From the NCBI GenBank assembly GCA_025356475.1, contig JANXSX010000142.1, positions 1 to 60,786 of the forward strand: a stretch of 60,786 nucleotides of DNA, written 5' to 3'. Source of the DNA: Isosphaeraceae bacterium (lineage in GTDB: Bacteria > Planctomycetota > Planctomycetia > Isosphaerales > Isosphaeraceae). The notes beneath the pieces were generated by a model, which saw nothing but the letters and a program-made list of their open reading frames with translations, ran no database searches and had not been told where the DNA came from. Numbering within the stretch: position 1 is the stretch's first letter; each line of letters opens with the position of its first letter. The position numbers and the translations under genes were made by a program. Shown in pieces: positions 24,459 to 32,965 of the stretch.

Positions 24459-26477
24459 ATGGCGGTTCGTCGGTCACGTATCGCGCTCGAACTACTGGCG
24501 TTGGCTCTGGTGATTGGGGCGATTGGGGCTACCGTCGCCTCAATCGTTGCGATCCAACAAAATAGTTTGGACCTCGCACGATTGCGGTCAAAGCCGCCGA
24601 CGGTGGTATTGCCTAGCATCGTCGAGACCAAAGTTGAGCCTGCACCCGTACCGCCCCCCTTGCCTATCCCACTTCCGCCGATCGACCCGACCCCTGAGCT
24701 TGTTGCCAAACTGGCCAGTGCGCGAGACGAAGAACGGAAGGCGGCGCTCGACCTTGATGCGAAAGCGATCGGGTTGGAAGAGGCCAGACGCAGGGCAGAG
24801 GTCGAGACGAAAGCCTTACAACGCCATGAAATGCTCGCCCGAACCCAGCTCGAGAGCCTCGATCAGAAGGCTCGACGTCTCGAAGAACAAGCATCAATGT
24901 TCGAGCTCGAACGAGATGTGCTCGCCATGGAGCGAGACGAAGCCAAGGCAGCGCTCGTCAAAGCTCAGCACCGGTCGAGTCACGCCGTGATGCCCCATCG
25001 CGGTTCCAACGGTACCTGGCAACGCCCTATTGTGATTGAGTGTGTGAATGGCGAGGCAATCGTCGCGCCCAACGGCCCAAGATTCACGCTCCTGGAACTT
25101 GCCAGCCTGGCCAATGTTCGGGGAAGTCGATTCGCGGAACTCATCTCTCGGCTGGCACTCGATACCCAGAGAAGCTCCGCCCCCGACGGCAGCGCTGTTG
25201 TGCCTTACATCTTCTTTCTCGTCCGGCCTGACGGGGTCCGGCCCTTCTACGAGGCACGATCCTGTCTCGAACCGCTCGGAATCGCTTTCGGTTACGAGCT
25301 TGTTGATCAAGACTGGGAGATCGATGTCCCGAATCTTGAGAAACCGGCGGATTGGGGGGAGGAATTTGCCAAGCCAACCAAAGCTCCCAGACTTGCGGAA
25401 TCCGCTCGACCCACAACGGACAGTACCGGCGACGGCCCAGGATCATACGTCTGGCCGAGTCAACGCGCTGCGACCCCTCGCTTGTTCAGTTCGGTTGACC
25501 CCGCCCATGCGACCGTAAATCGGAGAGCGCCCGGCCTGGTGGCGCAGGCCGATACTCGACCTCAAGGGAGGGGTTCAGGTACGGGCTCACAACAGGCAAG
25601 TGCCGATGGGAAGTTAACGAGGCAAGTCGGCAGCAAGCACGACGGATCACCCGCGAGCTTGGATGATCTAAAGCAGGGCGATTCGTCTGGAAGTTCTCGA
25701 CTCGGACCAAGCCAGCGAGGAGGTTCCGTTTCGGGTAGATCACTCTCAGGGTCGGAAGAGGGAAGCGATGACAGCCCGACTCCTTTCCTCTCTCCAAGAG
25801 AAATCGCCGAGATCAATGGGGCTCCCAGATCACGCGGAGGCCCAGAACTTTCAGAACTCGGCCTCTCCGCGTCGGGATCTGAGACGACTCGCTTCGAAGA
25901 CGCCAAGTCCGATCCGAACCCAAGTCGAACGGGAGGTTCCGCAGGCAAGAGTGGGTCCGGCAAATCGAACTCCCAACGCGCGGTCACATCCCGCGAGAAT
26001 TCGGAGGCCCAAGGGTCGGGCAGTCCCTCAGGTGGTCAACCGGGAGGCTCTCCGGGTATCCCTACCCTGTCCTTCGACGCGGGTCCAGAATCAGACTCGG
26101 CGCCCGCCCGAAGTCGTGGTTACAAGGAGTCTGAGCCACTACCTCGTCCGACGCGAACACTCGAAATCCAGGTTGTCTGCGGCCCGGATGGCGTCCTTCT
26201 CTACCCTGGCGCGTACAGATTGACCGCGGCCGCCCTTGCCGCCGATCCTGAGCGATTGCCCAAGCAACTGGCTGCGATTTTGAACGAGCAAGCGCTTCGG
26301 TATCAAGAGATTCGCTGGCGTCCCTCTTTGGTCTACAAGGTCGGTGCCGGGGGCAATTCCATCTATTGGGACGTAAGGCGGCAAACGATCATCGCCGCAG
26401 CAAGTTGGCCAAGTCGAGTCGAAATGGCTGAGACGACCAACACGGCATTCGCGCCAGGGGGGCGACTTCTGAAATGA
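24459..26477 (+). CDS. Membrane-anchored coiled-coil, Ser/Gly-rich protein (first of pair)
   Basis: A 672-aa protein I cannot assign to a named family. Residues 8-30 are a membrane anchor (LLALALVIGAIGATVASIVAI). A Pro-rich stretch (PAPVPPPLPIPLPPIDP) and an Ala/Glu/Arg coiled coil (about 85-165) follow. A globular part from about 185 (RPIVIECVNGEAIVAPNG ... VPYIFFLVRPDGVRPFYEARSCLEPLGIAFGYELVDQDW) comes next. A 270-residue Ser/Gly/Pro-rich linker leads to a C-terminal part (LEIQVVCGPDGVLLYPGAYRLT) that resembles the start of the first globular unit. GGAGG lies upstream of the start. It overlaps the next gene by ATGA, so the two are coupled and probably form an envelope complex. Confidence 0.75.
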   Translation: MAVRRSRIALELLALALVIGAIGATVASIVAIQQNSLDLARLRSKPPTVVLPSIVETKVEPAPVPPPLPIPLPPIDPTPELVAKLASARDEERKAALDLDAKAIGLEEARRRAEVETKALQRHEMLARTQLESLDQKARRLEEQASMFELERDVLAMERDEAKAALVKAQHRSSHAVMPHRGSNGTWQRPIVIECVNGEAIVAPNGPRFTLLELASLANVRGSRFAELISRLALDTQRSSAPDGSAVVPYIFFLVRPDGVRPFYEARSCLEPLGIAFGYELVDQDWEIDVPNLEKPADWGEEFAKPTKAPRLAESARPTTDSTGDGPGSYVWPSQRAATPRLFSSVDPAHATVNRRAPGLVAQADTRPQGRGSGTGSQQASADGKLTRQVGSKHDGSPASLDDLKQGDSSGSSRLGPSQRGGSVSGRSLSGSEEGSDDSPTPFLSPREIAEINGAPRSRGGPELSELGLSASGSETTRFEDAKSDPNPSRTGGSAGKSGSGKSNSQRAVTSRENSEAQGSGSPSGGQPGGSPGIPTLSFDAGPESDSAPARSRGYKESEPLPRPTRTLEIQVVCGPDGVLLYPGAYRLTAAALAADPERLPKQLAAILNEQALRYQEIRWRPSLVYKVGAGGNSIYWDVRRQTIIAAASWPSRVEMAETTNTAFAPGGRLLK

Positions 26478-27517
26478 ACACTTCACCATCATATTCATCA
26501 TTGATCCGCCTGACGACCGCGACGCTTGGACTGTCGGCGTGGGCGTTCTGGAGTTGGTTCGTACTCGAGAAACCATTGCCAGTTCCTGAAATTGTGATAT
26601 CAATACCAATTCCTGTTGAGCCGCCGGCTAAGGTCGTGGAAACCCCTGCCCCGCCTCTACCGGCAATCGCACAGGTCCTCCCGCCCGATCGTGTTTTGAT
26701 GGAGAGGGCCGAGGCCGATCTCGACGCAGTGAGCCGAGATCGGGCTCGGGCGGAGGCTCGCGCGTCGGATGCCGATCGTGCATTGCAGGCGGCTCTCGCG
26801 AAAACACGTGTGGCTTCGACCTCAGTCAAGACTCTCGCATATAAGGTACGCGACCCCTCAACTCGGATCGCACAGGCTTCGTCTCGAGGCGGATTTCTGA
26901 AGGCGGAACGCGACAAGCTTGAAGGCGAAGTGGCCGCAATCGCCTCAGCCCCCAGGCCGAAGCCTAACTCCATCATCTCCAAAAGCCCTGTGGCACGACC
27001 GACCCGAGGTAAGGAATATCATTTCGAGATCAGACGCGACCGGGTCACGACGATCGACCTCGAACGCATGCTCGAATTGATTAAATTGGATGCCAAGGTC
27101 AAGATGAGGCTCTCAAGCGGACGCAACGGTGTGATCGCGTCAAAGATCGGGCCGGTCGGTGCCTTCTCTCTCAACTACGAATTGCAGAGGTCCGGTGGCG
27201 GGTTGGAAGACTTGCTGGATAGCCGAGGAGGGGGTACGTACGACCTGGCTGGCTGGGAACTTATTCCCGAACGAGAAAATCGGGGCGAAACCCTGGAGAT
27301 CGCCCATCAGCCGACCTCGGAATATACACGATCCATCCATCGACTCTCGCCGAGTTCGGCAACGATCACCATGTGGGTTTATCCCGACGGCTTCAAGCTC
27401 TATCGGGCCCTACGCGATGAGCTGCACTCGCTGGGATTCACGGTCGCAGCCCGACCCATGCCCGAAACCATGACAATTCGGGGAAGCCCCTCCGGCTCTC
27501 ATTCGGCGGGGCAATGA
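26474..27517 (+). CDS. Membrane-anchored coiled-coil protein (second of pair)
   Basis: A 347-aa protein with the same plan as its upstream partner. It has one membrane segment (TLGLSAWAFWSWFVL), a Pro-rich stretch (PVEPPAKVVETPAPPLP), an Arg/Ala/Asp coiled coil (about 75-120) and a globular part from about 175. The end of that part (ATITMWVYPDGFKLYRALRDELHSLGFTVAARP) resembles VRPDGVRPFYEARSCLEPLGIAFGYELV in the partner. It starts at the ATG that overlaps the partner's stop. No enzyme motif is visible. The paired anchors and coiled coils suggest a hetero-oligomer spanning the periplasm; this is inference. Confidence 0.75.
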   Translation: MNTSPSYSSLIRLTTATLGLSAWAFWSWFVLEKPLPVPEIVISIPIPVEPPAKVVETPAPPLPAIAQVLPPDRVLMERAEADLDAVSRDRARAEARASDADRALQAALAKTRVASTSVKTLAYKVRDPSTRIAQASSRGGFLKAERDKLEGEVAAIASAPRPKPNSIISKSPVARPTRGKEYHFEIRRDRVTTIDLERMLELIKLDAKVKMRLSSGRNGVIASKIGPVGAFSLNYELQRSGGGLEDLLDSRGGGTYDLAGWELIPERENRGETLEIAHQPTSEYTRSIHRLSPSSATITMWVYPDGFKLYRALRDELHSLGFTVAARPMPETMTIRGSPSGSHSAGQ

Positions 27518-27810
27518 CCGACAATCAACGAAGTGACATTATCTTATAAGCGAGCTTGTTTATGGCACACTGGCTAAGGATTTCGATCCGGTTCGTGGTC
27601 GTCGCCCTTATGCTCATCCGTAGTGCTGAGCCGGCACGGGCTGGCGAACACTTGCTGCGATGATCTTCGGTTCCCAATCGTGTTCCTGTCGAAGTCATTG
27701 CGCCCCGGCAGATCTTAAAACGAGATCGCTTCCTGTGCATCTTGCCGGATTGAGGATCGAAAAGAAGGTTGGAACATCCAGATTGACCCGGATGCTCCAA
27801 CCTGGATTGG
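27518..27810. other. Spacer between convergent units
   Basis: This stretch lies between the coiled-coil pair and the convergent SPFH/RHH operon. Apart from the terminator at 27766-27803 I see no gene or RNA in it. Short open frames have no ribosome-binding sites or recognisable sequence. Confidence 0.6.
27766..27803 (-). terminator. Intrinsic terminator of the SPFH/RHH operon
   Basis: On the minus strand, AGGTTGGA.CATCC pairs with GGATG.TCCAACCT (13 pairs, one mismatch, 10-nt loop). It starts 8 nt after the RHH stop and is followed by TTCTTTT. This is the most complete Rho-independent terminator in the window. Confidence 0.75.
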
Positions 27811-28011
27811 TCACGGTTGGCGATGCTCAGTGACATCGGGCGGAGATTCTTCGTCCGGGAGGCGTTTTCCGAGACGCCTCATGGCATCCTTGAGCAGGTA
27901 CTCAATCTGACCGTTTAGACTGCGGAACTCACGCGCTGCGAGAGCTTCCAGAGCTTCGTGCAGCTCCGGGTCGATTCGCAGCAGGAAGCTCTTGCGTGGC
28001 TTGCTTGCCAT
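27811..28011 (-). CDS. Arc/MetJ-type ribbon-helix-helix protein
   Basis: A 66-aa DNA-binding protein. KSFLLRIDPELHEALEALAAREFRSLNGQIEYLLKDAMRR is the ribbon-helix-helix fold: a short strand (FLLRI), helix A (PELHEALEALAAREF), then S-LNGQIEYLLKDAM for helix B. It would dimerise and bind palindromic DNA. The start at 28011 has a perfect AGGAGG 7 nt upstream; an ATG at 28035 overlapping the SPFH stop is the alternative. It lies directly behind the SPFH gene and before a strong terminator. RHH proteins of this size are often autoregulators or antitoxins, but no toxin-like partner is seen. Confidence 0.85.
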   Translation of the reverse strand: MASKPRKSFLLRIDPELHEALEALAAREFRSLNGQIEYLLKDAMRRLGKRLPDEESPPDVTEHRQP

Positions 28012-28034
28012 GCCCCTGCCTCCTCTCTTCTCCA

Positions 28035-28940
28035 TCAGTTGAACAACGTACCCGTATTCAGGACAGGGTGCGCTTCGCCCTCGCCGCAGAGAATGACCAG
28101 CAAGTTGTTGACCATGGCCGCCTTACGATCATCGTCGAGTCGGACGATATCTTTGTCAGCAAGCTCGGTGAGAGCCATCTGAACCATGCTGACTGCTCCA
28201 TGCACGATCTTCTGTCGGGCCGCGATCACAGCCTCAGCCTGTTGACGACGGAGCATCACTCCCGCAATTTCGGGTGCATAGGCCAGGTGGGTCAATCGAG
28301 CCTCCTCGACATGAACACCCGCCTTCGAGAGTCGGTCTTGAAGTTCGGCACGGAGGGCGGTCGAGACCTCATCGACCCCACTTCTCAATGTGATTTCATG
28401 TTCCTCGCCATGGTCGTATGCATAGCTATTGGCCAGGTGCCTGACTGCGGTCTCGCTCTGGATCTGGACGAACTGTTCGTAGTTTTCGACGTCGAAAACC
28501 GCCTGAGCGGTGTCCTCCACCTTCCAGACAACGACAATCCCGATCTCGATAGGGTTGCCTTGCTTGTCATTGACTTTGAGTTTTGCCCCTTCAAGACTGC
28601 GGGACCGGAGTGACAGCTTTCGCTTGGTCATGAACGGGTTGGCCCAGAAGAACCCACTCTCCCGGACAGTCCCCCTGTACTCGCCGAACAGGCTCAACAG
28701 GCAAGCACCATTGGGCTGTAACGTGAAGAACCCCGCTGAGAGGACCAGTCCCCACGCGAATCCGACCACCCCCAAGAAGAGACAAATTAAGCCTGCGAAT
28801 GCCCCCGGAGTCGCCCCCTCGGAATTCGCCATCAGCCCAACTCCCGTGAAGAGCACGATTGGGCTCCCCAACAGAAACATCAAGGCCTGACCAAGCTTGG
28901 TCCAGCCACTCGACACCTTCACCGTCATCTCGCGACTCAT
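28035..28940 (-). CDS. SPFH/band-7 domain membrane protein
   Basis: A 301-aa protein of the prohibitin/stomatin/flotillin superfamily. Two N-terminal membrane helices (LMFLLGSPIVLFTGVGLM, GLICLFLGVVGFAWGLVLSAGFF) precede an SPFH domain. The domain has NPFMTKRKLSLRSRSLEGAKLKVNDKQGNPIEIGIVVVWKVEDTAQAVFDVENYEQFVQIQSETAVRHLA, and continues with a helical segment of the kind LSKAGVHVEEARLTHLAYAPEIAGVMLRRQQAEAVIAAR. These proteins form large membrane-bound rings that organise or protect other membrane proteins. The start has GGAGG 5 nt upstream. It is co-transcribed with the RHH gene, an arrangement I recall from other bacteria. Confidence 0.92.
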   Translation of the reverse strand: MSREMTVKVSSGWTKLGQALMFLLGSPIVLFTGVGLMANSEGATPGAFAGLICLFLGVVGFAWGLVLSAGFFTLQPNGACLLSLFGEYRGTVRESGFFWANPFMTKRKLSLRSRSLEGAKLKVNDKQGNPIEIGIVVVWKVEDTAQAVFDVENYEQFVQIQSETAVRHLANSYAYDHGEEHEITLRSGVDEVSTALRAELQDRLSKAGVHVEEARLTHLAYAPEIAGVMLRRQQAEAVIAARQKIVHGAVSMVQMALTELADKDIVRLDDDRKAAMVNNLLVILCGEGEAHPVLNTGTLFN

Positions 28941-28985
28941 GAGATCCTCCCCAAAATCGGGCCGTTCGATCGTAATGACACCACG

Positions 28986-28995
28986 ATGATATCAT
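28986..28995. promoter_or_regulatory. Palindrome upstream of the SPFH/RHH operon
   Basis: ATGATATCAT is a perfect 10-bp palindrome 46-55 nt before the SPFH start. It lies inside a looser dyad (CACC.CG ... CG.GGTG). Position and size fit an operator for the operon's own RHH protein; this is inference only. Confidence 0.3.
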
Positions 28996-29021
28996 TCTGA
29001 TGTCGCGGTGAAATATTTAAG

Positions 29022-29043
29022 AGTCTCATTCTTTTGTGAGATT
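29022..29043 (-). terminator. Weak hairpin after the ATP-grasp operon
   Basis: TCTCA pairs with TGAGA (extendable by A-T and G-T pairs, 8-nt loop) about 35 nt past the stop at 29077, followed on the minus strand by CTCTTAAATATTT. The stem is short; it may separate the glycan operon from the SPFH operon. Confidence 0.3.
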
Positions 29044-29076
29044 GACTGCTAAATGAGCAACTAGCCATGCACTCAA

Positions 29077-30792
29077 TCAGACGGATTCGACAGACTCGAA
29101 CGCCTTAGAGATCAGCCCATAGCAGTCCTGGAATTGCTCAATGGTGCCACCCCAGGGATCCTCGATATACAGGGGGCCACTTGGGTTGAGGGCACCCACG
29201 AAATGGATCCGCCCGCGCGGGCACTGGAACTCGTTGGAAACGCGATCGGCATTCTCGGCATCGAAGACGAACACGGCAGCCGCTGCATGAACCATCTGTT
29301 TGGTCAGGAGTTGCGAGCGATGCCCTGTCAGGTCCACCCCCCATCTGGAGGCGGCGGTGATGGCATTGTCGGGAGAACTCCGACCGGGGCGAGGGTAGTA
29401 ACCTGCCGACATGATACTGCGGTTGCCACCCAGCTTCTGGCAGGCCAATTCCTCTGCGAACGGGGAGCGACAGATGTTCCCTTTGCAGATAAAGAGGAAC
29501 GAGCCCTCACCCCGCAGAGCCTTATGTGCGCGCTTGTAGAAGTGACGGCGAACCATGCCAAACTGAATAAATTTGCGAGCAAGCTTCCGACCAATGCCTC
29601 TTCGAATCCGGCCCACAACCTCCGCCAGCTCGGCAAAGCCGGGCCTCGGATCGTCGAGTGTGAGAGTGTCCCACCGCTCGCGGAGAAGCACAACGTTCGA
29701 GATCGTCTCACCGAGGACCGTCAGCAACGGTCGAGTCGACAAGGTCGGGTCGGACCGATCGGCACGCAAGTTCGAAATCTGCCAAGTGAAATCACTGTTT
29801 AGGTTTCGAGAGCAGATGCCTTTGCGATATGACTTCGGGAACTCTCGCTTACCGTCGACCAGAAACTGGACAAGTGCCAAAGGAAAATCGGCCCCCGATG
29901 CCACGGCTAGGGGCAGCGACCCCCAGAACCGACAGTTGACTTCGATCAAGACCCAATCTCCGGTCTTGGGTTCAACCTTAAACTCCACCATTGCGACGCC
30001 GGTGTACTTCAAAGCCTTCATGAGCTTCAGCGAGGCATCAAACAAAGCGGGTGTCAGCGTCACACTCTTACGATAGGAGCTACCCCCGCCGTGCAAAGGC
30101 TCATGCAAGCGGACATGTTGAAACGCCAACAGGGGCTCGCCCTGATCGAGCAGCAACTCGACACCGACACCCTCACCAATGAAGTTTTCCTGAACAGCAA
30201 CCGGGCCAAGCTGACTCATGCTGGCCAGGTGGGTATGGAATTCATCCCAGGTGTACGCTTTTCGCACCATCCGCTTGACGTCTGGCTTCGAAGCATCGAA
30301 CGATGTAGGGGGTTTGAGAACGACCGGTAAGTGCAAAACGCTGGTCACAGAGTGAGTGTCGCCAGGTCCAGCGACAACAACCTCACGAGGGACTCGAACG
30401 CCGACCGATCGGGCGAGTTCATTGGTTTGAAGCTTATCGGAAAAAACCTCAAATGATCGATCGTCCAGGAGATAGATCCGCCCATGGGGCTCGAAATCAG
30501 CTCGATTTCGCTGGAGTGGAACGAGAACCGGGTCGCTACACGGGATGATCAGATCGAACCGCTCGCGGACCATCAATTCAATGAGTGCATCTTTCCAAGC
30601 ATGATCTAGCGACGATGGCAAAGGGAGGTCATGAGCTTGCGAGATATAGCGAGACCGTAAAGGCGGTCCCCCTTGATGCCAGGCCACATGAACATCAAGG
30701 CCTCCGCGTCCCAGTGAGCGGATCACACTCAGGAACGACCGGGTGTCGTCGCCCAGGACCAAAACCTTATGTCTCGGAGTCACTAAAATCAT
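29077..30792 (-). CDS. ATP-grasp protein fused to low-molecular-weight protein tyrosine phosphatase
   Basis: A 571-aa cytoplasmic fusion. Residues 1-400 form an ATP-grasp ligase with a pre-ATP-grasp Rossmann part (KVLVLGDDTRSFLSVIRSLGRGG), an ATP lysine in LPVVLKPPTSFD, and the metal/phosphate region GDWVLIEVNCRFWGSLPLAVASGADFP, like carbamoyl-phosphate-synthase-type ligases. Residues 430-571 form a complete LMW-PTP: P-loop C436-KGNIC-R442-S and general acid D545 in DPWGG. Stand-alone LMW-PTPs control capsule kinases. Here fusion to a ligase suggests dephosphorylation or regulation within a glycan or peptide-modifying pathway. The start overlaps the deacetylase stop by ATGA. Confidence 0.9.
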   Translation of the reverse strand: MILVTPRHKVLVLGDDTRSFLSVIRSLGRGGLDVHVAWHQGGPPLRSRYISQAHDLPLPSSLDHAWKDALIELMVRERFDLIIPCSDPVLVPLQRNRADFEPHGRIYLLDDRSFEVFSDKLQTNELARSVGVRVPREVVVAGPGDTHSVTSVLHLPVVLKPPTSFDASKPDVKRMVRKAYTWDEFHTHLASMSQLGPVAVQENFIGEGVGVELLLDQGEPLLAFQHVRLHEPLHGGGSSYRKSVTLTPALFDASLKLMKALKYTGVAMVEFKVEPKTGDWVLIEVNCRFWGSLPLAVASGADFPLALVQFLVDGKREFPKSYRKGICSRNLNSDFTWQISNLRADRSDPTLSTRPLLTVLGETISNVVLLRERWDTLTLDDPRPGFAELAEVVGRIRRGIGRKLARKFIQFGMVRRHFYKRAHKALRGEGSFLFICKGNICRSPFAEELACQKLGGNRSIMSAGYYPRPGRSSPDNAITAASRWGVDLTGHRSQLLTKQMVHAAAAVFVFDAENADRVSNEFQCPRGRIHFVGALNPSGPLYIEDPWGGTIEQFQDCYGLISKAFESVESV

Positions 30793-31802
30793 GACCGAGA
30801 ATCCTTCGACGCGACGAAGTGGTCGTGGTACTCGCCCATCGTCCGCCCGATAAACGAGCCACGAGTCATCTCGAATAAGGCCTCGAGCGACTCGTAGAGG
30901 GTCTCGATTGCTCGCTCATCAGGGAAGGTGGGGCTTCCCCCCGGCATTAACTCCGACGAATGGATCATGAACTCAGCGTAGTCTCTTCCTTCATGGGTTG
31001 TGACATTGACCACCGAACGTAACCGTGACCCCGACCCACTCCGAGGTCGGAGCCAGGCACGTTCTGGGAGCAGCCGATTCGCGACGGCCGCCCCTAAACG
31101 GTTCTTCACCAGCAGTCGCCTCGTTGCCCTCACCGGTGGTGAGTAGGAGAACTCAACGATAGTCACAGGGACTTCTAACAAAGGTGAACTCCCGGCCAAG
31201 CAGATATCCATTGGATCGAGAAAATAGGCCGACTCCGGGAACCGGCGGTAGTCGGTTCCTCCCGACCTCAAGGGGTCACCTTTTTGTGCTGCCCACGACA
31301 CATGCGGAGTCACCGAACAATCAACCCGATATCCATATTCTACAAGTGCGCGGGCATATGTTTCGTTAAAGCTCCAACGACCTGCCCTGTGGCTGATCAT
31401 GTCCACCTCGAAGGTTTCCTCGAGCAATTCCGTCATGAGCTTGACCTTGGCGCGGATCTGGTCCTCAGGGTACTCGATCAGGTAGGGTTGGTGGATGTCG
31501 TCATTGTCGGTCAACGGCACGATTGGTGGTGCATTCCACGCATGCAAGTGCATACCAATCTCACCGACTTGACGCGCCACTACATCCCGTCCAAAATCGC
31601 GGAAGTCGGGGCACCGAGCCATCTCCCAGTTCGTCAGATACGTGGGCTTGAGGCTGAACTTTTCGCAGAGGGCCTGGAACCTTGGCAGGCTCCGTGAGTT
31701 CCGTGTCGTTACCTCACGAGGCTTCGACCAGAGGTTATCCCCCTCCGTATCGATCGTGATCAAGAACGACGGAAGCCGTTTGATCGAAATCTGATTACTC
31801 AT
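30789..31802 (-). CDS. WalW-type polysaccharide deacetylase
   Basis: A 337-aa NodB-fold hydrolase without a signal peptide. SFLITIDTEGDNLWSKPREVTTRNSRSLPRFQALCEKFSLKPTYLTNWEMA holds the first catalytic motif (TIDTEGD). VGEIGMHLHAWNAPP supplies the metal His-x-His motif, and FEVDMISHRAGRWSFNETYARALVEYGYRVDCSVTPH supplies the R.GRWSF motif. This matches the WalW family found in LPS and capsule gene clusters, where it would remove N-acetyl groups from a cytoplasmic sugar or lipid-linked intermediate. It lies between the TylF-like gene (59 nt upstream) and the ATP-grasp/phosphatase gene (4-nt overlap). Confidence 0.88.
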   Translation of the reverse strand: MSNQISIKRLPSFLITIDTEGDNLWSKPREVTTRNSRSLPRFQALCEKFSLKPTYLTNWEMARCPDFRDFGRDVVARQVGEIGMHLHAWNAPPIVPLTDNDDIHQPYLIEYPEDQIRAKVKLMTELLEETFEVDMISHRAGRWSFNETYARALVEYGYRVDCSVTPHVSWAAQKGDPLRSGGTDYRRFPESAYFLDPMDICLAGSSPLLEVPVTIVEFSYSPPVRATRRLLVKNRLGAAVANRLLPERAWLRPRSGSGSRLRSVVNVTTHEGRDYAEFMIHSSELMPGGSPTFPDERAIETLYESLEALFEMTRGSFIGRTMGEYHDHFVASKDSRS

Positions 31803-31861
31803 TTATGTAGATTCCGAGGTCTCAGGTCTGGATGCCGGAGCAGCATTTCCCGCAAATACGT

Positions 31862-32671
31862 TCAGACGATCCGATTCTGACGGAACTTCTCACCTTGAGG
31901 TGTAATCATTCGACTGTATGATGGATGATCAAATTCGTGATGAACATAGATTTGTTCATTCCATCGTGCCGGATGTGGACGCATCCATGTAAGGTTCGCA
32001 AGCTTGGCCACCTTACGTCGGTCCTGCTCCTCGTTGTATTCCCGGATCGCGCAGAGTTCGCCGGTAAAGTCGTTATGACATGCATGCTCGGGCCAAACAA
32101 CGTCATCGAAATAGCAATAAACCCTCGGCAACCGTGTCTCGCAAGGACCATCGAAAACGCCGAAGGCCGTCTTGGTCGAGCTATAATAGTCGAGATCGAA
32201 CGAAACGAAGGCGATAGGTGCAAGGTCCGTGCGATTGAGGAACTGGGGCAGAGTGTCTTGGAGATTTCCAAGGACCAACTCCGCTTTGCGAAGACGCGCT
32301 CGGAGTTTTTCGGGCTCCATCCTGTAGAATCCTTCCTCCCAAACGTACGGAAGGTCACGATAGTCTACGGGCGGTGGCATACCGGTCCCCGTGTCGAACC
32401 CGTATACCTGAATGTTGATACCCAACTCGTCGCTGACCTGACGGGCGATCTCTTCAAGCTGCAAGAGCCCGTTTCCACCGGCTACACCGAATTCGATGAC
32501 GCTGATCTTGTCGAGACCCAAAGTCTTCGCGAGCTTCGCCGAGGAATAAACCCCGTAGGCATAAGCCTTTCGATCCCAAATATCGTGCTCAGTCCGTAAC
32601 GCGACCGAACCGATCGGGAACTTCAACCAGAGCCGGCGAAAACCTGGAATGCGAGACAGTAGGCGAATCAC
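31862..32671 (-). CDS. TylF/MycF-like SAM-dependent methyltransferase-fold protein
   Basis: A protein of about 269 aa. VIEFGVAGGNGLLQLEEIA corresponds to the SAM-binding motif I, YGFDTGTGMPPPVDYRD to motif II with an acidic residue, and SFDLDYYSSTKTAF and YCYFDDVVW resemble the metal-binding Asp region of TylF/MycF sugar O-methyltransferases. Such proteins are frequent in exopolysaccharide clusters. The GTG at 32671 with GAGG 8 nt upstream is preferred; the frame extends to a GTG at 32719 without such a site. It leads the three-gene operon with the deacetylase and the ATP-grasp/phosphatase. The acceptor is unknown and catalysis is unproven. Confidence 0.72.
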   Translation of the reverse strand: MIRLLSRIPGFRRLWLKFPIGSVALRTEHDIWDRKAYAYGVYSSAKLAKTLGLDKISVIEFGVAGGNGLLQLEEIARQVSDELGINIQVYGFDTGTGMPPPVDYRDLPYVWEEGFYRMEPEKLRARLRKAELVLGNLQDTLPQFLNRTDLAPIAFVSFDLDYYSSTKTAFGVFDGPCETRLPRVYCYFDDVVWPEHACHNDFTGELCAIREYNEEQDRRKVAKLANLTWMRPHPARWNEQIYVHHEFDHPSYSRMITPQGEKFRQNRIV

Positions 32672-32965
32672 AAACTTAACCTCAGAAGGACAATAATGAG
32701 AACGCTCCGGCCTGAACACGAGCCGTGAGATCAGGTCGCTTCCCCCGACCCAAACGAAGCATAAGATTCAGGGAACTTGTGCGGCAATGTCAAGGGTTAT
32801 GGCGAGGTTAAGCCAATTTTAACAAGGCCTGACTCACCTGAGCGATTGAGCAATCGGCTGTGCGACCAATCGAAACGACTGCGGTACACCTACACAGTGG
32901 GGGTCGTTTCGGGTAGATTCTGCTGAGGGTTGCTTCGATTCTTTTTTCGCGGTTGGACCTACCTG

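Noticed and set aside
25562-25987. 141-codon minus-strand frame in the Ser/Gly-rich linker of the coiled-coil protein
   Set aside because: A low-complexity coding strand produces a Pro/Ser-rich antisense frame by chance.
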